DNA of 23,240 nt from Pseudomonadota bacterium (GCA_023444705.1 JAEXMB010000001.1:1-23240), one strand, 5' to 3'; positions 7,401-14,065 are shown, counted from the stretch's first letter. The notes: a model not told the origin generated them from the letters alone. Numbers and translations are program-made.

Positions 7401-7652
7401 GTGACCTTTGACGTGGCCGTCATGGGGCGCACCGACTCCAGCATGGAGAAAATGGCGCGCAGCGTGAAAGGCCATAAACCATTCCAGCAGGTTGGCGTCG
7501 CCCTTGGCAGCGATCCCAACACGATCCCGCTCAACATCGTGGGTCTGCTGCTTGAGAAAGTGCGGAAGTGCGGCAGTTTCACCGCCGTTCCGACCAGCCA
7601 GAAACGACGTGCAATGCAAAGAGCCCACAACAAGATGGATCCGAAACGATGA
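4497..7652 (+). CDS. CobT-like VWA-domain protein with long acidic linker
   Basis: A 1051-aa cytoplasmic-looking protein without signal peptide. The N-terminal part (about 1-460) is mostly helical and contains YREIGHS (199-205), resembling a zincin HExxH motif whose first His is Arg, followed about 70 residues later by a SAAEEN stretch. Residues 463-730 are a low-complexity, Asp/Gly/Gln/Lys-rich linker. The C-terminus (about 831-1010) is a VWA domain with complete MIDAS residues: D835-G-S-S-S839, T912 and D946. This architecture resembles CobT of cobaltochelatase and the VWA partners of MoxR-type ATPases, and the next gene is such an ATPase, overlapping by ATGA. I start at ATG 4497, with AAGGTG eleven bases upstream; an in-frame GTG at 4440 lacks support. 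CobT is about 630 aa, so this is far larger, and no CobN is seen nearby. Function unknown; a metal-dependent adaptor for the ATPase is inferred. Confidence 0.85.
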   Translation: MTTNRDRRRFEAILREPLTRQRLTLNAKIRAAQQGGDKAVPFTLDDFKNFANGLQSANRGRAADPALAGEIANAITAVETGVAPKTPKFETPEAQLVWGAALAYLLLNQQQMQGWTTPVAEGELRSSDLWKQITNTKRAHNELLSHAHHVREALRDKDTKYGWSDPGTGFTFQRQKNVIQIDLMQSLIVGFEHARADVYREIGHSLLSTSYPTRMREIYAEMQPLMRKMQQAQGKNGKKGKGPQLKDEEYKQLRLLSAEWQLRHMMYSAAEENVTSRFVANMGAQMLQDYSVSMNNTAVTFRGIGLTRLPDDGSMSEDLRRYMNLCNAVQISFYQNNGMFDNTDAGWRGVGIDPALVRKLATFAGRPASAKLDDDGINHADFKHLRELCGGPSGLENLQPKQHERLYGWNNLQNRIGRAAGERAAIIEQIWALYAEDLIKNILEHTKDQIDEDLDKAKQQQQDQDQDGQDGDQDQDGQDGQDGQEGQEGQDGQGQGQGQGKGKGKPQKGDKNQKNKNKDRNKPQGEQQDPDDLDDADGQDGQKGDKSKQDKNKKDKGDKGEKFDQDGDDADGQDGDGDGEDADGDKQDGQDQGKGKDGDLGADKENTVPVEGAGDMPAPEAPFEDPSDELDPDADGNDADGEGQDGEGNDADGSDADGDGDDSDAMTQEELEQALQDAEDAENEGEDADGQDGDDADGQDADGEGQGQKSAKKSQKGKPGKKGGHGDGKKLGDLAKQDWTQYQQRINELAPVISRVRKLFKDIQERQLQRKTVQSPKLDIIPENGEVKDRFNIEAHRNLTMKKMTGQMTADDLKRFHTDEVKMTPTQIDIVLMIDGSSSMNSNRVGGVSVLDCALQASAIMYEAAAGKDMNIKVYVGLWGDSNPPIILYPGADRVKVGQAMQAARSGLHSGTDFAPAVKKVAQVIGEDRGKSGVLSGFTHVLILSDGDIFDQAKSTEMMNTMFTHSDKVTFDVAVMGRTDSSMEKMARSVKGHKPFQQVGVALGSDPNTIPLNIVGLLLEKVRKCGSFTAVPTSQKRRAMQRAHNKMDPKR
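5883..6687 (+). repeat. Imperfect acidic coding repeat in the VWA protein
   Basis: About 270 codons dominated by gac, gat, ggc, cag and aag. The first third is built from DGQ and GQ units that shift into GQGQGKGKGK; the middle alternates Lys-rich and Asp-rich blocks; the last third has DADG and DGDD units such as DPDADGNDADGEGQDGEGN, which look like calcium-binding thrombospondin type 3 or dockerin loops. At DNA level it is an impure short tandem repeat, prone to length change, and its reverse strand reads as an artefactual hydrophobic ORF. Confidence 0.85.
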
Positions 7653-10348
7653 CCAAAAACAGCAAAAAGACGACCGGTAACGCCCTGCTGAACAAAAAAA
7701 TCAGCGCGCTCACGTTGGAAGATATCGCACAGCTGGAAAAAGCGCTGGGCACCGGCAACCGTCCGTTCCCGATGTGGGGTCCGCAGCGCGTCGAGCAAGA
7801 CGGCAGCAGCGACATCGAAGTCGGCCTGTCGGCGATCGCCAGCGACAGCCATCCGATGCGCGTGTTCTCCGAGCGCAGCTACGAAGAAGTTGCCGCGCTG
7901 GCCTATGCCGACATGCCTGTGCCGTCGATGCTGGACCTGTTCATGGAGGCGCTGGAGCGCCGCGCTGATCCCATCATGCGCCAGAAAGACATCCTCGAAG
8001 GCCGCACGCCGCAGAACGAGAACTTCAACCGCACGCAGATGCTGCTGGGCGATCCTGGTCACGGTAAATCGTTCATGGGTGCCCTGATGGGCCGCCTGCG
8101 CTCGACCGGCTCGGTCGAGGTGTACGATTGCGGCGGCAAGAACATGAACGACCTTCTGTTCGAGATGGTGCTGGATTTCGGCGCGGGCGATGCCCTGCCC
8201 GTCGCGATTGACAAGCGTCTGGCGGCCGGCTCGCTGGCGCCGCTGTCGCTCGGCCTGCTGAAAGATCTGCCGTGCGTGACCAAGGATGAGGCCGGCAACG
8301 TCGTCAGCATCGACTGGGAAGCCATGAAGACCGCCGGCAACGAGCAGGTCGAAAAGGCCTATACCACGCTCAAGAAAATCAGCGAAGTCGAAGGTCTCGA
8401 CAAGGCCGGCGGCAACGCGCTTGGCATGAACTCACAATACGGTGCGCTGATCCGCGCGTTCCTTGAAAACCGCGAGATTGTTCTGGACGAGTACAACAAG
8501 TCGCGCGAAGGCTCGGACAACGCCCTGCAAACCGTCATCCAGTTCCTGATCGGCGAGATCCGCGAATGCACCGTGGACAACCCGCTCAAGAACAAAGACA
8601 ACACTTCGGGCCCCAGCACCTTCACCTTCAAGCGTGAAGACATGGGCGTGGGCTTCTTCGTCACCTTCACCGGTAACAAGACCGAAGACGGCATCACCAC
8701 CCGCTCGCTCAACCGCTCGGTTTATGACCGTCTCAAGCCCGATACGCTGCCCGATCCCGAAATCATCGACTGGCAGCACCGTATCTGCCAGATGATGGTC
8801 GGCCTGCCGGTATCGACCCTGTACATGACCTTCCAGGACTATGCGGATAAAGACCCCGACGGTTTCGGCGACTGGCTGATGTGGCTGCGCGAAACCAAGG
8901 CGAAAGTCGAAGGCGCGCCCGTGCCCGAGCTGCAAAGAACGCTGCTGACCAACTGGAAGAACGTCGTTGCATCGTCGGACAAGCTGGCGAAGTTCTATGA
9001 CCGCTGGGCGGATGTCACCGATGCTGAAAAGATCACCAGCAACGGCAACTCCGACCTGATCGAGGAAGTGGACGAGGAATACAGCAAGAAAGAGGCGATG
9101 TCCTTCCGCCGCATCAAGCAGCATCTGGAGGAGTCGATCCCCATGCGTCCGCGCATGCAGCCGCAGGACGCGCCCGTCGCATTCGACAAAGGCAACTGGG
9201 CCAAGGCCCCCGCGCTGGGCGAGCGTGTGGAGGAAAACCCCTCGCTGCACTTCGGTACCCGTCTGGTCGAGTACATCGAGAACATGGTGTATAAAAAATC
9301 AGGCGCCGTCGGCAAACCCAAGCTTTACGCGAAACTGCTCAAGGCGATGAACGAATTCGGCCTGCGCGAAATCTCGCTCAGCGAAGGTGCCCGCTCCAAC
9401 CAGCGTTCGGTCGAGGAAGATCTCAATATCTCCGCCTTCGCCGACCGCGACCTGTCCAAGCAGGCGAAGATGGCGCAAAAAATCTTCTGCGACTATCTGC
9501 GTCAGGTCGACCCTGAAATCCAGGCCAGCGACGAGCAGATCGTCACCTCCAACAAGGTGCTGGAAGCCCTGCGCCACGTTGCGGCACAGGACACGGCGGA
9601 AACCAAGGACATCTTCATCGCCAACCGCGACCATGAAAGCCTGGCCGCTGGCCAGGTCCTCACCGGTGCTTCGGTACGCGATGCGGCCGCCTATTCGCTG
9701 GAAAAGCGTGAAGGTCTTGATTTCACCCTCGACGATCTGGTCAAGCATGACGACTTTATGGCGGCCCTCGCGCTGCCCACCGTCGGCGCGCAGAACCTGA
9801 AGGCGATCTGGGAAAACAACATCCAGCGCATGTACGAAGCCAGCGGCGAAAATCAGGCGCCCGAAGGCGACGATCCGGCGGCGGCGCAAGCCAAGCTGCT
9901 CAGCCACGACGAAGCGTTGCTGATCGCGGAAAACCGCTCGGAAATCGGCATCGCCACCACCACGCTGCAGGTGCTGGACGAAACCACCGGCCGTCCTGTG
10001 TCGGTCCACGTCGTCACCAACACCCAGCGTAACAAGACGCTGATCGTGGGCGAGAAAGTGCCGTCCAAGCTGCTGGCCGCGTTTAACGAGGCAGGCATCA
10101 CGCACGTCGACCGCAACGCCGCCAACGCCAAGGCACGTATCGACAGCGCCATCAACGATCTGACCCGTGGCATGGCGCAGACCACGCGCGACCGTCTGGT
10201 CGATGCGTTCCTGTACCGCAACAAGATCGAGGCGGCGAACGAGAACGCAAGCGCGCCCAAGCTGGTCGATCTGCTGGCCGATGGCTCGGTTGAAACCGTC
10301 TATGACAAGTACGTCGTGCGCACCACCAAGCGCGCGCCGGGCCTGTAA
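7649..10348 (+). CDS. MoxR/CobS-like AAA+ ATPase, large
   Basis: An 899-aa ATPase. A helical N-terminal region (1-125) precedes the AAA+ core: Walker A GDPGHGKS (134-141), Walker B REIVLDEYN (275-283), sensor-1-like Asn in VTFTGN (N343), followed by SLNRSVYDRL (about 354-363), the region carrying candidate arginine finger or Arg contacts. This arrangement is that of MoxR/CobS/RavA ATPases, which pair with VWA proteins. Unlike the roughly 330-aa members of that group, about 500 residues follow the core with no motif that I recognise. The start at ATG 7649 overlaps the VWA stop (ATGA), so the two are translationally coupled and are probably made in fixed ratio. It probably forms a ring that works with the VWA protein upstream to remodel or load a target with metal. 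That target is not known. Confidence 0.85.
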   Translation: MTKNSKKTTGNALLNKKISALTLEDIAQLEKALGTGNRPFPMWGPQRVEQDGSSDIEVGLSAIASDSHPMRVFSERSYEEVAALAYADMPVPSMLDLFMEALERRADPIMRQKDILEGRTPQNENFNRTQMLLGDPGHGKSFMGALMGRLRSTGSVEVYDCGGKNMNDLLFEMVLDFGAGDALPVAIDKRLAAGSLAPLSLGLLKDLPCVTKDEAGNVVSIDWEAMKTAGNEQVEKAYTTLKKISEVEGLDKAGGNALGMNSQYGALIRAFLENREIVLDEYNKSREGSDNALQTVIQFLIGEIRECTVDNPLKNKDNTSGPSTFTFKREDMGVGFFVTFTGNKTEDGITTRSLNRSVYDRLKPDTLPDPEIIDWQHRICQMMVGLPVSTLYMTFQDYADKDPDGFGDWLMWLRETKAKVEGAPVPELQRTLLTNWKNVVASSDKLAKFYDRWADVTDAEKITSNGNSDLIEEVDEEYSKKEAMSFRRIKQHLEESIPMRPRMQPQDAPVAFDKGNWAKAPALGERVEENPSLHFGTRLVEYIENMVYKKSGAVGKPKLYAKLLKAMNEFGLREISLSEGARSNQRSVEEDLNISAFADRDLSKQAKMAQKIFCDYLRQVDPEIQASDEQIVTSNKVLEALRHVAAQDTAETKDIFIANRDHESLAAGQVLTGASVRDAAAYSLEKREGLDFTLDDLVKHDDFMAALALPTVGAQNLKAIWENNIQRMYEASGENQAPEGDDPAAAQAKLLSHDEALLIAENRSEIGIATTTLQVLDETTGRPVSVHVVTNTQRNKTLIVGEKVPSKLLAAFNEAGITHVDRNAANAKARIDSAINDLTRGMAQTTRDRLVDAFLYRNKIEAANENASAPKLVDLLADGSVETVYDKYVVRTTKRAPGL

Positions 10349-10362
10349 GGGAAAAGGCGACC

Positions 10363-10728
10363 GTGAGCGCGATGCCGACACAGGCGGGCAACCCCGCCGC
10401 AGAACAGAAACCCGACGTGGCGGAAACGCTGCGCCGTGTTTCCGTCGTGTTGGCACAGCAGGAGGGCATGGCCGGACGCCAGAAATTTCTGGCACACGGC
10501 AGCCGCCTGTTCCGCGTGCCGTCGGGATGGCAGGGCAAGGCGCTGGCGGGTGATGCGGGGGTTGCTGTGTGCGCGAACCTGCGCGAACTGGACAGCGCCG
10601 TGCGCGATGAAAACAAACCGGTGATTTTTTTACCGGCAGATGCCATGATGACCGAGGAAGATATTGAAAAAGTATGCCAGCGTCACGGGGTAGTGAAGAC
10701 GCTGTTTTGGGAAGAGAGGGACGTATGA
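10363..10728 (+). CDS. Unrecognised 121-aa protein of the VWA/AAA+ operon
   Basis: I do not recognise this family. The GTG start at 10363 follows AAGG by five bases; an ATG at 10372 is an alternative and would be 118 aa. It begins 14 bases after the ATPase stop, and its TGA overlaps the ATG of the next gene (ATGA), so it is an integral operon member. The N-terminal third is Ala/Pro/Gln-rich; the rest could be a small alpha/beta domain: a helix around VAETLRRVSVVLAQQEG, a strand-turn part (RLFRVPSGWQG), a strand at KPVIFLPADAMM, and a C-terminal helix EEDIEKVCQRHG then VKTLFWEERDV. No signal peptide or transmembrane segment. It may be a small adaptor between the ATPase and the repeat protein. 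Confidence 0.75.
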   Translation: MSAMPTQAGNPAAEQKPDVAETLRRVSVVLAQQEGMAGRQKFLAHGSRLFRVPSGWQGKALAGDAGVAVCANLRELDSAVRDENKPVIFLPADAMMTEEDIEKVCQRHGVVKTLFWEERDV

Positions 10729-12215
10729 CGGGAAGCACGTATATCAAGCAGGCGATCATCGCAGCGCTGTGCGAGCATCCGGATCAGGAAAAATACCGCG
10801 CGCGCGCGTTTGTCGGCGACAGTCTGACATCCATGACCGACGCGCTGGCGGGCAAAGGCGTTGCGCTGACCAAGCGTGACTTCTTCACCCCGGACGAGGC
10901 GGGCAATTATCTGATCGACACGCCGGGTTTCTGGCGCAATTTTGCACGCATCCGCGACCTGCTGGCCAAGCAGGGCGAGCGTTTCGAGGCGGATGACTTC
11001 CTGTTTACCGTCCATGCGGGGCAGCGCCGCACGCTGATGAACAGCGCCATCGACAACAAGGCGCTCGACAAGGTGTTCAGCGAGGATATCTGGCGCGGCC
11101 GCTTCGACGAGATGGAACTGCTGTGGTACAAGGTCGCCGTGCCTGCACGCCGCGAATTCACCAACGGCGACGGCACCGTGCCGCTGCCGCTCAAGCGCCG
11201 CCTGCTGGCGCATGAAAACCGCGCCGTGCCCGAAGACCGTCTGGCGCGCGCGGGCCTGAGTGTTGTCGATGTGCGCAACGCATTCCGCGAACGCGGCGAT
11301 TTCGAGGCCCTCAAGCGCCGTCTGGCCGCCGCCGGCGATCACCTGCGCAAGGAATACATCCTGTTGTGCGATTCAACGGGCGATACCTGCTTCTACGCGC
11401 AAGAGGCGTGGCTGCGTTATCCCGAAGTCGCCCGCACGCTGGCCGCGCATGGCGAACAGCTCGAGGTCGTCGATTTCATCCGTCAGGTCGGACAGGTGGC
11501 CAACCTGCTGACCCGCGCCGCCGAAGGCAAGGCGCTCGACAAAATCTTCGCGCCCGAACTCTGGGCCAACCGTCTGGGTGACATGCTCACCCTGTGGAGC
11601 CACGTGCGCGACGGCTGGAAAGCACTATCCCTGCCCGAAGCCGATTTCGATCTGGCCTATGCGGCGGCGGAAAGCGCGACCTATGCGCCTGTTGTCGATT
11701 TCGCCAACCTGCACGGCAAGCAGGACCTGCTGCGCCCGCTGAACGAAGGCGATGCGCAACCGGTCTTGCCGCTTGGCCTCAAGGCTTTCTGGGACGAACA
11801 TGCGGGTCCCACCGTCACCAAACTGGCCGCAAAGGGCGATGCGCTGACGCTCAACGACCTGCGCCGCGTCAGTGGCCAGATGGGCCATACCTGCCTGATC
11901 AGCGCCGCCAAGTTCGGCCACTTCCGCACCGTTGTCGACATCGTGCGCACGGGCAAGGAAGAGCTGAAGCTCGAAGACTTCATGTTGCGCGACCATCACG
12001 GCAACACGTTGCTGTCGATCCTTGCCGCGCGCAAGGAGCTGCCGCTTGTCTTCACCCCCGACCTTTGGGCAGGGCGTCTGGGCGACATGAAAATCCTGTG
12101 GAGCCAGGTGCGCCACAGCGACCGCCCGCAAGTCGACATGGGCAAGGTCGAAGTCGCGGCCAAGCAGGCGACGCTCAAGCAACAAAGCGGCAAGGGCAAC
12201 TTCAAGCTGAAGTAA
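10725..12215 (+). CDS. Trp-motif repeat protein, three tandem units
   Basis: A 496-aa soluble protein with three related units. Each has a helical stretch that ends in a nearly identical signature: EDIWRGRFDEMELLW (120-134), PELWANRLGDMLTLW (277-291), PDLWAGRLGDMKILW (445-459). The unit spacing is 157 and 168 residues. Within units, a preceding helix pair resembles ankyrin (for example DHHGNTLLSILAARKELPLVF at 423-443), so I infer an ankyrin-like solenoid, but the family is not one I can name. The unit in between, about residues 140-205 and 300-372, shows no visible similarity. Gene context makes it the probable substrate-recognition or scaffold partner of the AAA+/VWA pair. Its ATG overlaps the previous stop and is preceded by GAGAGGG. 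A strong terminator follows. Confidence 0.8.
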   Translation: MTGSTYIKQAIIAALCEHPDQEKYRARAFVGDSLTSMTDALAGKGVALTKRDFFTPDEAGNYLIDTPGFWRNFARIRDLLAKQGERFEADDFLFTVHAGQRRTLMNSAIDNKALDKVFSEDIWRGRFDEMELLWYKVAVPARREFTNGDGTVPLPLKRRLLAHENRAVPEDRLARAGLSVVDVRNAFRERGDFEALKRRLAAAGDHLRKEYILLCDSTGDTCFYAQEAWLRYPEVARTLAAHGEQLEVVDFIRQVGQVANLLTRAAEGKALDKIFAPELWANRLGDMLTLWSHVRDGWKALSLPEADFDLAYAAAESATYAPVVDFANLHGKQDLLRPLNEGDAQPVLPLGLKAFWDEHAGPTVTKLAAKGDALTLNDLRRVSGQMGHTCLISAAKFGHFRTVVDIVRTGKEELKLEDFMLRDHHGNTLLSILAARKELPLVFTPDLWAGRLGDMKILWSQVRHSDRPQVDMGKVEVAAKQATLKQQSGKGNFKLK

Positions 12216-12233
12216 CACCGCCGCAACACACGA

Positions 12234-12267
12234 TAAAAAAGGGCAGGATGGTTTCCTGCCCTTTTTT
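12234..12267 (+). terminator. Rho-independent terminator of the VWA/AAA+ operon
   Basis: GGGCAGGA (12241-12248) and TCCTGCCC (12254-12261) form an eight-pair stem with a five-base loop, followed by six T residues and preceded by an A-run that could extend the stem. Confidence 0.93.
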
Positions 12268-12270
12268 CTT

Positions 12271-12393
12271 GGCGCGGCAAAGTCGAGAAACGATAAGGAT
12301 TTGCCGCGCGATCCTCATGTAGGTGGCGCGAGTTATACACAATGGCGGGAACTTTCGCTTGCGCCGATCCTTTGTCACAGCACTGGCGCAAGC
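12271..12393 (+). other. Two large inverted repeats in an otherwise empty intergenic stretch
   Basis: Between the terminator and the zapA operon promoter (about 180 bases) I see no convincing gene. There are two perfect inverted repeats: GCGCGGCAAA (12272-12281) with TTTGCCGCGC (12300-12309), loop 18; and GCTTGCGCC (12357-12365) with GGCGCAAGC (12385-12393), loop 19. A third pairing, AGGAT (12296-12300) with ATCCT (12311-12315), would compete with the first. The arrangement suggests a small structured RNA or a repeat element; neither arm is followed by a T-run. Confidence 0.5.
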
Positions 12394-12449
12394 CGCGACA
12401 GCCGCCTGAAAAACCACGATAAATACACGCGTTTGAACAGGCGAACATG

Positions 12450-12478
12450 TTGACGAAGGCATGGTGTGTATCTATGCT
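12450..12478 (+). promoter_or_regulatory. Sigma-70 promoter of the DUF4164-zapA unit
   Basis: TTGACG (12450-12455), a 17-base spacer, TATGCT (12473-12478). Start is expected near 12485, giving an 80-base leader before the coiled-coil gene. The -35 is nearly consensus. Confidence 0.6.
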
Positions 12479-12565
12479 GATGTCATTCACCTTCACGTTT
12501 TCCACACCAAACGGTTTGCCGTCGATGTGGAAATATATTGTTTTTGCCAGTGACTGGATCGCGTC

Positions 12566-12790
12566 ATGAAATCTGCATCTGCACTTAAACCGGCACTTGA
12601 AAATCTCGACAAGGCGCTCAGCCGTCTTGAGGGCATGGTTGATAAAAAAGCGCAAGCCTCAAAGCGCGCGCAGGAAGAGCCGCAGCTCGACCTCAACAGC
12701 CGCAACGAACGCGAGGTCAACCGCAAGATCGCGGCCAAGCTCGACCAGACCATCAACCGTCTTGAAACGCTGCTCAGCGACGAGCGCTAA
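12566..12790 (+). CDS. DUF4164-like small coiled-coil protein
   Basis: A 74-aa, highly charged, all-helical protein (ENLDKALSRLEGMVDKKA near residue 12, then NRKIAAKLDQTINRLETLL near 52), with heptad spacing of Leu/Ile that predicts two coiled-coil segments joined by an Arg/Gln/Pro linker. Small DUF4164-type proteins sit directly before zapA in many alphaproteobacteria, and this one ends 11 bases before zapA, so an accessory role at the division ring (ZapB-like) is plausible but inferred. The start at 12566 has only a weak Shine-Dalgarno; the ATG overlaps the TGA of a 40-codon ORF in another frame, which may supply ribosomes by coupling. Confidence 0.75.
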   Translation: MKSASALKPALENLDKALSRLEGMVDKKAQASKRAQEEPQLDLNSRNEREVNRKIAAKLDQTINRLETLLSDER

Positions 12791-12801
12791 GGAGTCCACA
12801 C

Positions 12802-13173
12802 ATGGCTGACGTCAATATCACCATCAACGGCCGCATCTATGAAATCGGTTGCGATCAGGGGCAGGAAGGCCGCGTGGTCGACCTCGCATCCTATGTCGAC
12901 CAGCGTTTGCAAACCATCGCCCGCTCGGGTGCGGCCTATAACGACGCGCACCTGCTGGTGCTGACCGCACTGGTGCTGGCGGACGAATTGTTCGAAGCCC
13001 GCGAAGGTGGCGCCGAAAAGCCCGCCAAGGCAGGCCGCACGCCTGCCGCAGCCGCAACCCCCGCGCAGGCCGAAGCCGGCCTGAGCCGCGAGGACGAGGC
13101 GGCCCTTGCCAAGGTCCTCGAGCATCTGGCCAAGCGTATCGACGGCATTGCAACCAAGGTCGCCGCGGCCTAA
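12802..13173 (+). CDS. zapA: Cell division protein ZapA
   Basis: A 123-aa ZapA, the FtsZ-ring crosslinker. The N-terminal domain matches the family: ADVNITINGRIYEIGC, then the helix VVDLASYVDQRLQTIA, then AYNDAHLLVLTALVLADELFE. The C-terminal helix for dimer/tetramer formation is EDEAALAKVLEHLAKRIDGIA. An Ala/Pro-rich linker (about residues 72-95) separates the two and is longer than in E. coli ZapA (109 aa). A good ribosome-binding site (GGAG) is seen 8 bases before the ATG. It lies upstream of 6S RNA and the 5-formyl-THF cyclo-ligase gene, an arrangement known from many proteobacteria. Confidence 0.93.
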   Translation: MADVNITINGRIYEIGCDQGQEGRVVDLASYVDQRLQTIARSGAAYNDAHLLVLTALVLADELFEAREGGAEKPAKAGRTPAAAATPAQAEAGLSREDEAALAKVLEHLAKRIDGIATKVAAA

Positions 13174-13199
13174 ATACCCCTATAAAAACAGTGCTTTGA

Positions 13200-13229
13200 A
13201 TGGCGCGGGCCGCTCCCGCGCCATTTTTT
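13200..13229 (+). terminator. Rho-independent terminator after zapA
   Basis: ATGGCGCGGG (13200-13209) pairs perfectly with CCCGCGCCAT (13215-13224) around a five-base loop and is followed by a T-run to 13229. This separates zapA from the 6S RNA promoter immediately downstream. Confidence 0.93.
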
Positions 13230-13231
13230 GC

Positions 13232-13260
13232 TTGGATTAAGTGAAAGGCAACCCTACATT
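13232..13260 (+). promoter_or_regulatory. Promoter of 6S RNA
   Basis: TTGGAT (13232-13237), exactly 17 bases, TACATT (13255-13260). Predicted start is about 13266, at the beginning of the 6S terminal stem. Confidence 0.65.
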
Positions 13261-13261
13261 A

Positions 13262-13435
13262 AGCGCCGGAAGGTGCTGCGGCTCGGCGTGAGACAAGACA
13301 CTATCCCAGGGCCGATGCACAATCGCTAGGGAGCTGTTCCTGACGTGACCGTGGTCTCGTCATATGGCACCCACCTGTTTAACAGGGCCTAGCGGATAAC
13401 TCCGTCCACGGTTCTCGTGGCTCCTTCCGCTTTTC
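13262..13435 (+). ncRNA. ssrS: 6S RNA
   Basis: 6S RNA binds the housekeeping RNA polymerase holoenzyme as a promoter mimic. Location is diagnostic: between zapA and the 5-formyl-THF cyclo-ligase gene. The ends pair in a terminal stem (GGAAGG near 13268-13273 with CCTTCC at 13423-13428). An internal stem pairs CGCTAGG (13324-13330) with CCTAGCG (13388-13394), enclosing the segment that carries GAGCTGTTCCTGACG and GGCACCCACCTG, sequences that I recognise from alphaproteobacterial 6S RNAs. A short hairpin CCTGT-TTA-ACAGG sits at the end of that segment. The ends are estimates; the TTTTCTTTTT after 13430 may serve as the termination signal. Confidence 0.8.
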
Positions 13436-13456
13436 TTTTTCCAGCCATCCGGATTG

Positions 13457-14065
13457 ATGATGACCACGCCGCCCGTCGACAAAACGGCCCTGCGCCGACA
13501 GCTCCGCGACCTGCGCCGCGCCTGTGCCGCGGCGACACGGGCGGGTGCGGCGTCGATCCTTGCGCACGCCGTGCCCGGCTTGCTGCATGATTGCGCCATC
13601 GCACCGCCCGCGATTGTCGCGGCCTATTACCCCCTTGGTGACGAGATCGACCCTTTGCCGTTGCTGGCGCACTTGCGCGCGCTTGGCTACCGCACTGCCT
13701 TGCCTGTCACGCAGGGGCGCGATGATGAACTGGTCTTTCTGCCTTTTGACGCGGGCACGCCGCTGTTGCGCAGCGATTTTGGCGTGATGGAGCCCGCAGA
13801 GGGCGCCAACGTCAGCCCCGATGTCGTGCTGGTGCCGTTGCTTGGCTTTGACGGCGACTGCCATCGTCTTGGCTATGGCGCTGGGCATTACGACCGCACG
13901 CTGGCGCGCATGCGCGCGCACAAGGATGTTTTTGTGGCAGGTCTGGCCTTTGACCTGCAACGTGTTGATGGCCTGCCTGTCGAAGATCACGACCAGCCCC
14001 TTGATTGTGTCGTGAGCGAGAAGGGCATATACTGGCCCCATACCAAAGCCGAGTTGAAAGGATAA
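13457..14065 (+). CDS. ygfA: 5-formyltetrahydrofolate cyclo-ligase
   Basis: A 202-aa enzyme that uses ATP to turn 5-formyl-THF into 5,10-methenyl-THF in the cytoplasm. The family signature is GFDGDCHRLGYGAGHYDR, near residues 130-147, corresponding to the phosphate- and folate-binding G-x-RLGYGGGYYDR segment; the second of the usual Gly residues is Ala and the usual Tyr is His here. Also seen are the N-terminal KTALRRQLRDLRR helix and the FGVMEP block. Starts are ambiguous: TTG 13454, ATG 13457, ATG 13460; only a weak GGA is upstream, and 13460 has the best spacing to it. It follows 6S RNA by about 20 bases, suggesting shared transcription. Confidence 0.93.
   Translation: MMTTPPVDKTALRRQLRDLRRACAAATRAGAASILAHAVPGLLHDCAIAPPAIVAAYYPLGDEIDPLPLLAHLRALGYRTALPVTQGRDDELVFLPFDAGTPLLRSDFGVMEPAEGANVSPDVVLVPLLGFDGDCHRLGYGAGHYDRTLARMRAHKDVFVAGLAFDLQRVDGLPVEDHDQPLDCVVSEKGIYWPHTKAELKG

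Noticed and set aside
4497..10348. True cobaltochelatase CobT/CobS assignment
   Set aside because: Both proteins are much longer than those subunits, CobN is not in the window, and the two later genes have no place in that pathway; only family-level similarity is claimed.
9299..10759. A 486-codon minus-strand ORF over the AAA+ gene
   Set aside because: Shadow of the ATPase and the following gene; low-complexity and no ribosome-binding site.
12342..12422. A 26-codon ORF starting ATG 12342
   Set aside because: No ribosome-binding site and it lies across the second inverted repeat; nothing supports translation.
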